46,903 nt of DNA from Mycobacteriaceae bacterium (GCA_019749805.1 JAIEPH010000064.1:1-46903), one strand, 5' to 3'; positions 7,461-16,347 are shown, numbered from the stretch's first letter. Made by a program: numbers and translations. The notes: generated by a model not told the origin, from the sequence alone.

Positions 7461-8246
7461 ATGAACGGCGTGCTGCTTGTCCTCGTTGTCCTGGTCGTCG
7501 TCGCTCTCGGGGCGGTGGTGTACGGAGCGATGAGGGCCTCCGACCGACGCAACGCCGCCTCACTGGAGGACGCAAAAGCCGACGCGCGTCGCGTGATCGA
7601 ACGTCTCGGCGGCCAGGTCATCAACTTGACCGGCACCGACGACGCCTCCAAGCAGGCGCTTGCCGACGCGTCGGAGCGGTATACGGCGGCGGGTTCGCAG
7701 ATCGAGCAGGCAAACACCGCCAAGCAGGCGCTGCTCGCCAAGGAGAGTGCGCTCGAAGGCCTGTATTACACGCGGGCCGCCCGTGTGGCGATGGGCATGG
7801 ATCCGGGACCAGAACTGGAGACGTTGGCCGGTCAACGCACTGCGGGCAACGTGACCGAAGATCGCCGCGTGAACTTCGAGGGCCGTGAGATCGAGGCATC
7901 ACCCTCTCCCTCAGAGCGCACCCCGAACTACTACCCCGGGGGCCGCGTGGCCGGTCGCCCCGTGCCCGCAGGCTGGTATTCAGAGCCGTGGTGGAAGCCG
8001 GCACTCGTCGCCGGCGCCTGGGGTGTGGGATCGATGTTCCTGTTCAGCGCACTGTTCTCGGGCATGGCCGGCAGCGGATACGAGCAAGGCTTTGCGCAGG
8101 GTTACGACCAAGGCGCGGGCGACGGCGGTGACGGCGGTGGTGATTACGGAGGCGACGGCGGCGGGGGCGACTTCGGCGGCGGCGATGGCGGCTGGGGCGG
8201 CGATTGGGGCGGCGGCGACTTCGGAGGCGACTTCGGCGGCTTCTGA
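7461..8246 (+). CDS. membrane protein with Gly/Asp-rich tail (DUF1542-like)
   Basis: A 261-aa protein. Residues 3-23 form a transmembrane helix, then a helical, probably coiled region (DAKADARRVIERLGGQV, SKQALADASERYTAAGSQ) resembling DUF1542-type mycobacterial proteins. A second hydrophobic segment (PALVAGAWGVGSMFLFSALFS) is near residue 180, followed by a Gly/Asp/Phe/Trp-rich low-complexity tail of about 50 residues with repeats of GGDFGG type. Function unknown; a cell-envelope role is plausible. The ATG at 7461 follows the upstream hydrolase-like gene by 74 bp on the same strand, and the gene converges on nei1. Confidence 0.7.
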   Translation: MNGVLLVLVVLVVVALGAVVYGAMRASDRRNAASLEDAKADARRVIERLGGQVINLTGTDDASKQALADASERYTAAGSQIEQANTAKQALLAKESALEGLYYTRAARVAMGMDPGPELETLAGQRTAGNVTEDRRVNFEGREIEASPSPSERTPNYYPGGRVAGRPVPAGWYSEPWWKPALVAGAWGVGSMFLFSALFSGMAGSGYEQGFAQGYDQGAGDGGDGGGDYGGDGGGGDFGGGDGGWGGDWGGGDFGGDFGGF

Positions 8247-8265
8247 ACCCTCAGCAGAGTCGATT

Positions 8266-9060
8266 CTATTTCTGGCAGGTCGGGCACCAGAACAGATTGC
8301 GGCCCTCCAACTCCGCGGTGCGAATCTCGGTGCCGCATACCCGACATGGCTCTCCCGCACGCCGGTACACGTAGGTGCGCGGCCGGCCGGGACCATATGA
8401 CGGCAACCCATGGTCGTCTTCGGGGCGGATCGCGATGATCTTGCCCCGCCGAACGCCCACTTTCATCAACTCGACGAGATCTGTCCACATCGCGGAGAAT
8501 TCGCTCTCGTCGATGTGCGTGCCCGGCCGGTACGGGTCGATGAGATGTCGGTACAACAGCTCGCTGCGGTACACGTTGCCCACACCTGCAATCACCGACT
8601 GGTCCATCAGCAGCGCACCGATGGGTCTGCGCGACTTGCGGATTCGGTTCCACGCCAATGCCCCGTCGGCGTCGCGGCGCAACGGGTCGGGACCAAGGCG
8701 CGCGACGATGTCGGCGATCTCCGGCTCGTCGATCACCTCGCACACCGTCGGGCCGCGCAGGTCGGTGCCGTATTCGACACCGAGCATCCGCATCCGCACC
8801 TGACCGACGGGCAGCGGCATGGGCAGCGGGAGTTCGGTGAACGTCCCGTACAACCCAAGGTGAACGTGCACGACGCGGCCACCGTCGTAGTGGTGGAACA
8901 GGTGCTTACCCCACGCACTGGCCTTCTTGAGGACGTGCCCGTTGACCGCCGCGGCCCCGTCGGTGAAACGGCCCTGCGGGCTGGACACCATGACCGGTGC
9001 CCGGCCGAAGCGGCGCTGATGCAGCCGGGCAAGCCGGTGCAGCGTGTGCCCTTCCGGCAT
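8266..9060 (-). CDS. nei1: DNA glycosylase/AP lyase, Nei-type (Fpg/Nei family)
   Basis: Removes oxidised bases, mainly pyrimidines, and cleaves the abasic site in base excision repair. The N-terminus MPEGHTLHRLAR gives the catalytic Pro2 and Glu3 once Met is removed. HLGLYGTF and the helix-two-turns-helix region with QSVIAGVGNVYRSELLYR are in place, and a C-terminal zinc finger has CRVCG and CPTCQ pairs. The length of 264 aa fits the family (Mtb Rv2464c is similar). It lies 3 bp downstream of rpiB on the same strand, the same pairing as in M. tuberculosis, so it is co-transcribed. Confidence 0.93.
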   Translation of the reverse strand: MPEGHTLHRLARLHQRRFGRAPVMVSSPQGRFTDGAAAVNGHVLKKASAWGKHLFHHYDGGRVVHVHLGLYGTFTELPLPMPLPVGQVRMRMLGVEYGTDLRGPTVCEVIDEPEIADIVARLGPDPLRRDADGALAWNRIRKSRRPIGALLMDQSVIAGVGNVYRSELLYRHLIDPYRPGTHIDESEFSAMWTDLVELMKVGVRRGKIIAIRPEDDHGLPSYGPGRPRTYVYRRAGEPCRVCGTEIRTAELEGRNLFWCPTCQK

Positions 9061-9063
9061 CCC

Positions 9064-9543
9064 CTAGCTCGGCGCGCCGGGCACAGGTGGCGCGACGTGG
9101 GTGCGCTCGTACTCGGACAGGATGTCGATACGACGTTGATGCCGTTCGGCTTTCGACCACGGTGCGGTGAGGAACGCATCGACGATCGCGAGCATCTCGT
9201 CTTCCGTGTGCATGCGCCCCCCGATGCCGATCACCTGCGCGTTGTTGTGCTCGCGCGCGAGCTTGGCCGTCTCGACGCTCCACCCCAACGCACACCGCAC
9301 ACCGGGCACCTTGTTTGCGGCGATCTGCTCGCCGTTGCCCGAACCGCCGAGCACTATGCCCAGGCTTCCCGGGTCGGCGACCGTCTTCTCCGCGGCGGCG
9401 ATGCAGAACGCCGGGTAGTCGTCGTCGGCGTCATACGCGTACGCCCCGCAGTCGACGGGTTCGTGCCCGTTGGCGGTGAGGTGCTCGATGATCCGCTGCT
9501 TGAACTCGAAGCCCGCGTGGTCGGCTCCCAGGTAGACGCGCAT
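9064..9543 (-). CDS. rpiB: ribose-5-phosphate isomerase B
   Basis: Interconverts ribose-5-phosphate and ribulose-5-phosphate in the non-oxidative pentose phosphate pathway. The RpiB/LacAB fold is shown by MRVYLGADHAGFEFK at the N-terminus (Asp and His of the active site) and IVLGGSGNGEQIAANKVPG, the phosphate and anion loop where mycobacterial enzymes have Glu instead of the E. coli Cys. LAREHNNAQVIGIGGRM is also typical. I start at the ATG at 9543 because MRVYLGADHAG is the conserved N-terminus; an ATG three codons upstream is the alternative. It is the first gene of an operon with nei1. Confidence 0.95.
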   Translation of the reverse strand: MRVYLGADHAGFEFKQRIIEHLTANGHEPVDCGAYAYDADDDYPAFCIAAAEKTVADPGSLGIVLGGSGNGEQIAANKVPGVRCALGWSVETAKLAREHNNAQVIGIGGRMHTEDEMLAIVDAFLTAPWSKAERHQRRIDILSEYERTHVAPPVPGAPS

Positions 9544-9703
9544 GGCGGCCATTCTGGCAGACGACTGTGGTTAGCGGTGTTCGCATACCGGCGAGCGAGG
9601 GCCTGACAAACCGCGATGTCGCCGTGCAAACAACCGCGCAGGCAGAACATGGCGGCTTATCACGGCCATAGGCGCTGCAATCGGAGAGCGGCCAACGTTC
9701 GAA

Positions 9704-10124
9704 TTGGTTCAGCCTTCACGAGCGATCGCTGTCGGTTGCCTTTCCGCCGCCGCACTGGTTGGCATTTCGGCACCAGCGGCCGCTGACCCAGCGAGCGATC
9801 AGGTTCGTCGCCAGGCTCGGCTGCGGCCAGAACAGCCGACCGGGCGGGCCGTACAACGCCGTCTACACGCTGTACGGGAGCCCCGCCGACGCAGACACGG
9901 CGTTCGGCATATTGGCGGGCAGCGGCAGTCCCGTCGCATGTCCGGGAGCGGCCGGCGCGCAGCCGGTCGCATGGGGTAGCGGGATGGTGGTCTGCACGAC
10001 AGCCGGCGGCCCCCGACAGGGCGCGCCGACGGTGTCGTGAACCAAGAACTCGGATCTGTGCGTGGGGTCGGCATCCGGCGACGACCTCACGGCGCTGTAT
10101 GCCTGGTGGCTCGCCGCGCGCTGA
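9704..10124 (+). pseudogene. small secreted protein gene with frameshift and in-frame stop
   Basis: Two frames complement each other. The first, from 9704, gives a clean signal peptide (MVQPSRAIAVGCLSAAALVG, then SAPAAADPASDQV). The second, open to 10040, gives FVARLGCGQNSRPGGPYNAV, then YTLYGSPADADTAFGILAG and GMVVCTTAGGP. Past the TGA at 10038-10040 the same frame continues as TKNSDLCVGSASGDDLTALY to a TGA at 10122-10124, which looks like the original C-terminus. So there is one frameshift near 9790-9830 and one nonsense codon in a Cys-containing exported protein of about 135 aa. Family unknown. Two independent lesions favour a decayed gene over a sequencing error. Confidence 0.6.
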
Positions 10125-10155
10125 ACGCTCGTCAGCCGAAGGTGACCGCGAGCGG

Positions 10156-10779
10156 TCAGTCGAATACGGGCGGCTCCGTGCGGGTGCGCTTCAGCTCCCA
10201 GAAGTGCGGATAGGACGCAAACGTCACCGAGGCGTCCCACAGCTTTCCGGCCTCTTCGCCGCGTGGAATCTTCGACAGCACCGGGCCGAAGAAGGCAACA
10301 CCGTTGACGTGAATCGTCGGCGTGCCAACGTCGTCGCCGACGGCATCCATGCCCGCGTGATGGCTCTTGCGCAGCGCCTCGTCGTACTTGTCGGTGCTGG
10401 CGGCCTCGGCCAGCTCGGCCGGCAGTCCGACCTCCTCCAGCGACTCCTTGATGACCTGTGTGAAATCGGAGTCGAAGTCTCCATATCCCTGGTTGTGAAT
10501 GCGCGTGCCCATCGCCGTGTACAGCGGCGCGAGGACCTCGCTGCCCTTGGCCTGCTCTGCGGCGATCGCCACCCGGACCGGCTTCCACGCCTGCTTGAGA
10601 CCTTCGCGGTACTGCTCAGGCAGATCTTCTTTGTTCTCGTTGAGCACAGCAAGACTCATCACGTGCCACTGCACCTCGATATCGCGCACCTTTTCGACTT
10701 CGAGGATCCAACGCGACGTTATCCAGCACCATGGGCACAGCGGGTCGAACCAGAAACCGGCGACAGACTTCTCGGGCAT
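10156..10779 (-). CDS. DsbA-like mycothiol-dependent reductase (Rv2466c family)
   Basis: Thioredoxin-fold oxidoreductase with a DsbA helical insertion. The CPWC motif lies at residues 15-18 in FDPLCPWCWITSRW and the cis-Pro loop in GTPTIHVNGVAFFGP. The M. tuberculosis homologue (207 aa, the same length as from this start) is reduced by mycothiol, protects against oxidative stress and activates some nitro-prodrugs. I start at the ATG at 10779, preceded by GAGAGG, rather than the longer frame to 10881, whose extra residues look non-coding. It is transcribed divergently from the DUF732 gene across about 170 bp. Confidence 0.92.
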   Translation of the reverse strand: MPEKSVAGFWFDPLCPWCWITSRWILEVEKVRDIEVQWHVMSLAVLNENKEDLPEQYREGLKQAWKPVRVAIAAEQAKGSEVLAPLYTAMGTRIHNQGYGDFDSDFTQVIKESLEEVGLPAELAEAASTDKYDEALRKSHHAGMDAVGDDVGTPTIHVNGVAFFGPVLSKIPRGEEAGKLWDASVTFASYPHFWELKRTRTEPPVFD

Positions 10780-10947
10780 GAAAACCTCTCGGTAGTTGGT
10801 CAGACGTCCATTCAGACAACCTTGCGCCTCGCCCGCATGTTCCCGCTGCCACGCATTTCGACGTACCCGCGCACAGGACACGCATAGTGTGCAAACAGTT
10901 ATACAAGCGTGTTGTCGATGTGACTGTTGTCAATCAGTGTTTCACCT

Positions 10948-11352
10948 GTGATTAAAACGAAACGCACGATCGCCATGACCCTGGTCGGCCCCGCGATGGC
11001 ACTCTGCCTCGCGGCACCGGCGTTCGCCGAGCCGGTGGACACGACGTTCCTCAACGCGTTGAACGACGCCGGCATCGGCTACGGCGATGCCGCAAGCACC
11101 GAAAAGCTCGGACAGTCGGTCTGCCCGATGCTCGTCGAACCGGGCAAGAACCTGGCGTCGGTGTATTCGACTGTTTCCAACAACGGCATCAACCCCGACA
11201 TGGCGGCGTTCTTCACCGGGATCGCCATATCGATGTACTGCCCATCGATGATGACCCAGATCGGCAACGGCACCATCTTGGAGGGGCTCGACGGACTGGG
11301 CGGACTGAACGGGCTCACCGGGCTCAGCGGGTTCGGGATACCGGGGTTCTAG
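10948..11352 (+). CDS. secreted DUF732 protein
   Basis: A small exported mycobacterial protein. The signal peptide runs MTLVGPAMALCLAAPAFA with cleavage before EPVDTTFL. The mature part of about 100 aa has the DUF732 pattern: FLNALNDAGIGYGDAASTEK, then GQSVCPMLVEPG, then AAFFTGIAISMYCPSMM, with two Cys that probably pair. A Gly/Leu-rich tail (GLDGLGGLNGLTGLSG) follows. The start is uncertain: GTG at 10948 gives a normal signal peptide, and TTG at 10927 is possible. Function unknown; the family is abundant in mycobacteria. Confidence 0.85.
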   Translation: MIKTKRTIAMTLVGPAMALCLAAPAFAEPVDTTFLNALNDAGIGYGDAASTEKLGQSVCPMLVEPGKNLASVYSTVSNNGINPDMAAFFTGIAISMYCPSMMTQIGNGTILEGLDGLGGLNGLTGLSGFGIPGF

Positions 11353-11389
11353 CGCGACTCACCACGAGACCGACCACTAGGTTGGACTC

Positions 11390-13975
11390 GTGGCACTTCC
11401 CAACCTCACCCGTGACCAGGCCGTCGAACGAGCCGCACTGGTCACCGTCGGCAACTACCGCATCGACCTCGATCTGACCGACGGCGGCGGCAAGCCCGGC
11501 GAGCGCACGTTCCGATCGGTGACCACCGTCGACTTCGAAGCGCTGCCCGGCGCCGACACCTACATCGACATCGCCGCCGACCGCGTCCGCAGCGCCGTCC
11601 TCAACGGCCGCGACATCGACGTGTCGAGTTACGACGAGTCCACCGGTATTCCGCTGACGGGCCTGGCCGAAAGCAACGTCCTCGTCGTCGACGCCGATTG
11701 CCGCTACTCCAACACCGGTGAAGGCCTGCACCGGTTCGTCGACCCGGTCGACGACGAGGTCTACCTGTACTCACAGTTCGAAACCGCAGACGCCAAGCGG
11801 ATGTTCGCATGCTTCGACCAGCCCGACCTCAAGGCGACCTTCGAGGTGACCGTCACGGCCCCGTCGCACTGGGAGGTCGTCTCCAACGGCGCCACCACCG
11901 ACGCCGAAGACGCGGGCGCCGGCAAGCGGCACACCTTCGCCGTCACACCGAAGATGAGCACGTACCTGGTCGCGCTGATCGCCGGCCCGTACGCGCGCTG
12001 GGACGACAACTACAGCGACGAGCACGGCGACATTCCGCTCGGCCTGTTCTGCCGCAAGTCGCTCGCCGAATTCATGGACGCCGACCGGCTGTTCACGGAG
12101 ACGAAACAGGGATTCGGCTTCTACCACAACAACTTCGGCGTGCCGTATGCGTTCGGCAAGTACGACCAGCTGTTTGTGCCGGAGTTCAACGCGGGCGCGA
12201 TGGAGAACGCCGGCGCCGTGACCTTCCTGGAGGATTACGTCTTTCGCAGCAAGGTGACGCGGGCGTCGTACGAGCGACGCGCGGAGACCGTCCTGCACGA
12301 GATGGCGCACATGTGGTTCGGCGATCTGGTCACGATGCAGTGGTGGGACGACCTGTGGCTCAACGAGTCGTTCGCGACGTTCGCCTCGGTGCTGTGCCAG
12401 GCCGAGGCGACCGAGTACAAAGAGGCCTGGACGACGTTCGCGAACGTCGAGAAGTCCTGGGCGTACCGGCAGGATCAATTGCCGTCGACGCATCCGGTGG
12501 CCGCCGACATCCCCGATCTGCACGCCGTCGAGGTGAACTTCGACGGCATCACCTACGCCAAGGGCGCCAGCGTCCTGAAGCAGCTCGTGGCGTACGTCGG
12601 ACTCGAGTCGTTCCTGGCCGGCCTGCGGGATTACTTCCGCGACCACGCTTTTGCGAATGCGACATTCGGAGATCTGCTGGGCGCGCTGGAGAAGGCATCC
12701 GGACGCGACCTGTCCGGCTGGGGCAGGCAGTGGCTCAAGACCACCGGACTGAACACGCTGCGCCCTGAATTCGACCTCGACGCCGACGGCAATTTCACTC
12801 GGTTCGCGATCGCCCAGAGCGGGGCACAACCTGGCGCCGGGGAGACGCGCGTGCACCGGCTCGCGGTCGGAATTTATGACGACGACGGCAGCGGCAAGCT
12901 GGTGCGAACGCACCGCGAGGAGCTTGATATCGAGGGTGATGTAACCGAAATTTCTGCGCTGCAGGGAATTTCGCGAGGACAGCTCATCCTGGTCAATGAC
13001 GACGACCTGACGTACTGCTCGCTACGCCTCGACCCGCAGTCGCTGCAGACGGCGCTCACGCGGATCGCCGACATCGCCGATCCGCTCCCCCGCACGCTGG
13101 CGTGGTCCGCGGCGTGGGAGATGACCCGCGACGCCGAACTGAAGGCCCGCGACTTCGTCGCACTGGTCATCAGCGGTGTGCACGCCGAATCCGAAGTCGG
13201 TGTCGCGCAACGCCTCCTGTTGCAGGCACAGACCGCACTCGGCTCCTACGCCGACCCGGTCTGGGCGAAAGAGAACGGTTGGCCGGCATTCTGCGATGCA
13301 CTGCTGGACCGCGCACGCGAGTCGGCGCCCGGTTCTGACCACCAGCTGGCGTTCGTCAATGCGCTGTGCGCATCGGTGCTCTCCCCCAACCACATCGCGG
13401 TGCTGTCGACGCTGTTGGACAACGAACCCGAGGCGGTGAACATGCCGGGTCTGGTGATCGACACGGACTTGCGCTGGCGCATCGTCACCGCGTTGGCCAC
13501 CGCGGGTGTCATCGACGCGGACGGCCCCGAATCACCATTCATCGACGCGGAGGCCGAACGCGATCCGACGGCTGCGGGTGGGCGGCATGCCGCGCAGGCC
13601 GCGGCGGCGCGGCCCCAGTTGGCGGTGAAGGAAGCGGACTGGCAGGAGGTCATGGAGGACGACACCCTCGCCAACGTCACCGCTCGGTCGATCACCATCG
13701 GCTTCGTGCGCCCCGGTCAGGAAGAACTGCTGAAGCCGTTCCGCGACAAGTACTTCAGCGCCATTTCCGGCGTCTGGCAACGACGGTCGAGCGAGGTGGC
13801 GCAGACCGTCGTCGTCGGGCTGTATCCGTCATGGGACATCAGCCAGGAGGGGTTGGCCGCCGCTGACAGGTTCCTGTCCGACCCAGACGTGCCGCCGCCG
13901 CTACGCCGGCTGGTGCTCGAAGGCCGCGCCGGGGTCGAGCGGTCGCTGCGCGCACGGGGTTTCGACGCCAGCTGA
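11390..13975 (+). CDS. pepN: aminopeptidase N (M1 zinc metalloprotease)
   Basis: Cytosolic M1 aminopeptidase releasing N-terminal residues from peptides. It is 861 aa, the usual length. The exopeptidase motif AGAMENAGAVTF is at about residues 269-280, followed by the zinc site HEMAHMWFGDL at about 302-312, with the third ligand Glu in WLNESFATFAS about 18 residues on. The catalytic Tyr should lie in the following helical region, and a large C-terminal ERAP1-like helical domain fills the rest (ARSITIGFVRPGQEELLKPF). It starts with GTG at 11390, 37 bp after the DUF732 gene. The orthologue in M. tuberculosis (Rv2467) has the same neighbours. Confidence 0.95.
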   Translation: MALPNLTRDQAVERAALVTVGNYRIDLDLTDGGGKPGERTFRSVTTVDFEALPGADTYIDIAADRVRSAVLNGRDIDVSSYDESTGIPLTGLAESNVLVVDADCRYSNTGEGLHRFVDPVDDEVYLYSQFETADAKRMFACFDQPDLKATFEVTVTAPSHWEVVSNGATTDAEDAGAGKRHTFAVTPKMSTYLVALIAGPYARWDDNYSDEHGDIPLGLFCRKSLAEFMDADRLFTETKQGFGFYHNNFGVPYAFGKYDQLFVPEFNAGAMENAGAVTFLEDYVFRSKVTRASYERRAETVLHEMAHMWFGDLVTMQWWDDLWLNESFATFASVLCQAEATEYKEAWTTFANVEKSWAYRQDQLPSTHPVAADIPDLHAVEVNFDGITYAKGASVLKQLVAYVGLESFLAGLRDYFRDHAFANATFGDLLGALEKASGRDLSGWGRQWLKTTGLNTLRPEFDLDADGNFTRFAIAQSGAQPGAGETRVHRLAVGIYDDDGSGKLVRTHREELDIEGDVTEISALQGISRGQLILVNDDDLTYCSLRLDPQSLQTALTRIADIADPLPRTLAWSAAWEMTRDAELKARDFVALVISGVHAESEVGVAQRLLLQAQTALGSYADPVWAKENGWPAFCDALLDRARESAPGSDHQLAFVNALCASVLSPNHIAVLSTLLDNEPEAVNMPGLVIDTDLRWRIVTALATAGVIDADGPESPFIDAEAERDPTAAGGRHAAQAAAARPQLAVKEADWQEVMEDDTLANVTARSITIGFVRPGQEELLKPFRDKYFSAISGVWQRRSSEVAQTVVVGLYPSWDISQEGLAAADRFLSDPDVPPPLRRLVLEGRAGVERSLRARGFDAS

Positions 13976-14057
13976 CTTTTCGCGATAGACCGTGTTTGTA
14001 CGACGACACGCCGCAAACCGTGTGCACTTTGCGGTCACTCGCGCGGCATTCTTTATG

Positions 14058-14409
14058 GATGGCGGTCAGTCGGACGAGACGAGCGCGCGCTGCGCGTAAG
14101 CGCAAGAAGCGGATGGCCGCCGTCGACCATGACCTGACCGCCGAGCAGTGGGCAGCCATCAAGGATGCATGGGAAGGTTGCGCTTACTGCGGGGCGACCG
14201 ACGCTGCACTACAGCGCGATTGCGTCATGGCGATATCCCGCGGCGGGCGCTACACCATCGACAACGTCGTGCCCGCATGCGCCAAGTGCAACACCAGCAA
14301 GTGCAACGACGAAGTCACCGGGTGGATGCGCCGAAAGCGCCTCGACGAACGCAGATTTCTACAGCGATACGTCGAGATCCGTGCGGCGCTGTTGGCCGAC
14401 GCCGGCTAG
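14058..14409 (+). CDS. HNH endonuclease-like protein with Cys in place of the first His
   Basis: About 116 aa, starting at the ATG at 14058 before a basic stretch (SRTRRARAARKRKKRM). The structural zinc pairs are present: CAYCG and CAKCN. The nuclease core, normally DHV...PLSRGG, reads QRDCVMAISRGGRYTIDNVV, so the metal-binding His is Cys while the Asn-containing end and CNTSKCN remain. The fold is clear, but nuclease activity is doubtful unless this subfamily uses the Cys. Its stop codon overlaps the stop of the convergent DUF5130 gene within a single CTAG. Confidence 0.75.
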
Positions 14410-14888
14410 TGAGCGGCTGGTGCGACGCCGGCGCTCATCACCTGGACGGCCTTGATCAGGCCGGGGATGAGCTTGCCGTCCTTGAACAGCTCCGCGGCGG
14501 CGGTCACACCCTTGGGTGCGGACTCCTCGATGCCACGGCCGCTGACCTCACTGCCGTAGACCACCTCGATCGCGCGTTGGTCGGGCGACACCGCGAGCAG
14601 CACAGCGTTGTCCGGTGTCGGCACCTTCGCCAGGATCTGGCGAGCGGTCGCCGCGGTATCGGCGCCGAGGTCCCCGAGGTACACCGCGAAGCGTGCCTTG
14701 GCGGCGCGCGAACCGTATTTCAGCGCGTCGTCGAGAAAGGCCAGATCGTTGACCGGGAACGGGTAGTGCACCGACAACTCGCCGGGCTCGGTGACCCCGG
14801 AGATCCGGCCGCTGTTCGTAACGACCCAGCCGCGGGGTAGCTCGGCGAGTTCCGTGGAACGAGCAGTTACGACCTCACCACTTGCCAC
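14406..14888 (-). CDS. DUF5130 family protein (Rv2468c-like)
   Basis: A 160-aa protein without a signal peptide or clear membrane segment. Its sequence (TNSGRISGVTEPGELSVHYP, RFAVYLGDLGADTAATARQI, NAVLLAVSPDQRAIEVVYG) resembles TPM-like DUF5130 domains, with a hydrophobic C-terminal helix (LIPGLIKAVQVMSAGV). Function is unknown. It overlaps the end of ctaJ by 14 bp on the same strand, so the two are translationally coupled, which hints at a link to the respiratory chain. The gene order matches M. tuberculosis. Confidence 0.85.
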   Translation of the reverse strand: MASGEVVTARSTELAELPRGWVVTNSGRISGVTEPGELSVHYPFPVNDLAFLDDALKYGSRAAKARFAVYLGDLGADTAATARQILAKVPTPDNAVLLAVSPDQRAIEVVYGSEVSGRGIEESAPKGVTAAAELFKDGKLIPGLIKAVQVMSAGVAPAAH

Positions 14889-15120
14889 TTGCGCCGCCTC
14901 CTACCGTGACCGGGTGCGATCCATGGCCACCATGACCGTGATCCGCGGGTTCATCGGCTGCCCACAGAATCGGGTCGTGCGTCCATTTGTCGGACATCTT
15001 GTAGGTAGCCGGATGCGGGTCCTTGCGCTTTGGACCGACGACGTAGATCAAGAACATCAACACCAGCAGCACGGCCAGTGGAACCCCGCCAAGGAGGGAA
15101 TGAGTAAGTGCTGTGCTCAC
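14875..15120 (-). CDS. ctaJ: aa3-type cytochrome oxidase subunit CtaJ
   Basis: A small single-pass membrane protein of about 81 aa. One transmembrane helix (PLAVLLVLMFLIYVVGPKRK) is followed by a cytoplasmic tail with PATYKMSDKWTHDPILWAAD and a His/Gly-rich end. This sequence and its position between pepN and glbO match the CtaJ accessory subunit found in the M. smegmatis III2-IV2 respiratory supercomplex. The GTG at 15120 gives the natural N-terminus STALTHSLLGG; a TTG two codons upstream is the alternative. Coupled to the DUF5130 gene by a 14-bp overlap. Confidence 0.85.
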   Translation of the reverse strand: MSTALTHSLLGGVPLAVLLVLMFLIYVVGPKRKDPHPATYKMSDKWTHDPILWAADEPADHGHGGHGSHPVTVGGGASGKW

Positions 15121-15143
15121 GCGCAAACCGTATCAGCAACGGG

Positions 15144-15812
15144 TCAGGCCGCGCCTTCACCCAGATACCGAACCCATGCCGGGTCGAGTTCCTTCACGCT
15201 CGACAGCAGTCGCCAATGCTGGCCCTTCGGCGGCACCGGCACCGAACGCAGCGACCAGCCGAGTTCGGCGAGCAAACGGTCGGCCTTGCGATGGTTGCAC
15301 GTCGAGCAGGCCGCCACACAGTTCTCCCACGAATGCTCGCCGCCGCGACTACGCGGCACCACATGGTCGACGGTGTCGGCCTTGCCACCGCAATAGGCGC
15401 ACCGGAACCGGTCGCGGTGCATCAGCGCTGCCCTGGTCATCGGGATGCGCGCACGGTAAGGCACTCGGACGTAGGACCGCAGCCGGATGACCGAGGGCAC
15501 CACGATGGAGCGGCTGGCGGAGTGGATGACGGGTCCGCCCGGATCGTCGTGGACCACGTCGGCTTTTCCGCACATCAGCATGATGACCGCCCGCCGCATG
15601 GGCAGAGCGGTCAACGGTTCGTACGTGGAGTTCAGCAGGAGTACCCGCCGCCGGCTCCACAGCGAGCCTTCCCTGGTACTGGGTGGATGGGTTTCGACGC
15701 TGCGCAGGACGCGCGACTGCGAATGCGGCACTGCGGGCCCGGACAAGCCCGCTGCGGCGTCGTGAAGCCGGTGGCCAGCCCTCTTGGACGGGCCTTTCTT
15801 GCGATGCGCCAT
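15144..15812 (-). CDS. HNH endonuclease (Rv2469c-like)
   Basis: A 222-aa HNH nuclease. The N-terminus is basic (AHRKKGPSKRAGHRLHD); a conserved middle (RRVLLLNSTYEPLTALPMRR) precedes the HNH core: CAYCG, then ADTVDHVVPRSRGGEHSWEN with the catalytic His intact, then CSTCNHRKADRL. The zinc Cys pairs are complete. The ATG at 15812 is chosen for its GGAGG ribosome-binding site, and the resulting length equals the M. tuberculosis protein. This family is conserved across actinobacteria and may act in DNA repair or restriction; its role is unproven. It is divergent from glbO. Confidence 0.88.
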   Translation of the reverse strand: MAHRKKGPSKRAGHRLHDAAAGLSGPAVPHSQSRVLRSVETHPPSTREGSLWSRRRVLLLNSTYEPLTALPMRRAVIMLMCGKADVVHDDPGGPVIHSASRSIVVPSVIRLRSYVRVPYRARIPMTRAALMHRDRFRCAYCGGKADTVDHVVPRSRGGEHSWENCVAACSTCNHRKADRLLAELGWSLRSVPVPPKGQHWRLLSSVKELDPAWVRYLGEGAA

Positions 15813-15951
15813 ACGTCCTCCGTCGGACAGTCCACCACGGATTCCTGTCAATCGCACGACAATTCTGCACGTGTTCGCTGGTCAGTCCAATGAACATCGG
15901 GTGACGCGACCGGCTGGGCAGCGCTTTGTGGCGGCAGGACACAATGGTGGA

Positions 15952-16347
15952 GTGACTCAGCCCCAGCGGTCGTTCTACGACGAAGTCGGTGGCCATGACA
16001 CGTTCCGAACCCTCGTGTCGCGGTTCTACCAGTTGGTGCGCGAGGACGAGATCCTGCTCCCGCTGTATCCCGAAGAAGACCTCGACGGCGCCGAGGTGCG
16101 GCTGCGGATGTTCCTCGAGCAGTATTGGGGCGGGCCGCGGACCTATTCCGATCAGCGCGGTCATCCGAGGCTGCGCATGCGGCACGCACCGTTTCAGATC
16201 GGCTACCTCGAGCGCGACGCATGGCTTCGCTGCATGCACACCGCCGTCGCGGAGATCGACTCGCAGACGCTGGACGACGAGCACCGCGCCGAGCTCCTGG
16301 CCTACCTGGAGATGGCCGCGCACTCGATGGTCAACTCACCCTTCTGA
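15952..16347 (+). CDS. glbO: truncated haemoglobin, group II (trHbO)
   Basis: A 131-aa 2-over-2 globin of the GlbO type, binding O2 with high affinity and linked to respiration or peroxide and nitric-oxide chemistry in mycobacteria. The sequence is very close to the M. tuberculosis protein: SFYDEVGGHDTF, MFLEQYWGGPRTYS, then RLRMRHAPFQIG with the proximal His, then AWLRCMHTAV with the conserved Trp, and LLAYLEMAAHSMVNSPF at the end. The GTG at 15952 matches the family N-terminus; a longer frame from 15784 overlaps the HNH gene and is not credible. Confidence 0.95.
   Translation: MTQPQRSFYDEVGGHDTFRTLVSRFYQLVREDEILLPLYPEEDLDGAEVRLRMFLEQYWGGPRTYSDQRGHPRLRMRHAPFQIGYLERDAWLRCMHTAVAEIDSQTLDDEHRAELLAYLEMAAHSMVNSPF

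Noticed and set aside
8144..8743. A long proline-rich frame antisense to the Gly/Asp-rich membrane protein and nei1
   Set aside because: It is the complement of two credible genes and is low complexity.
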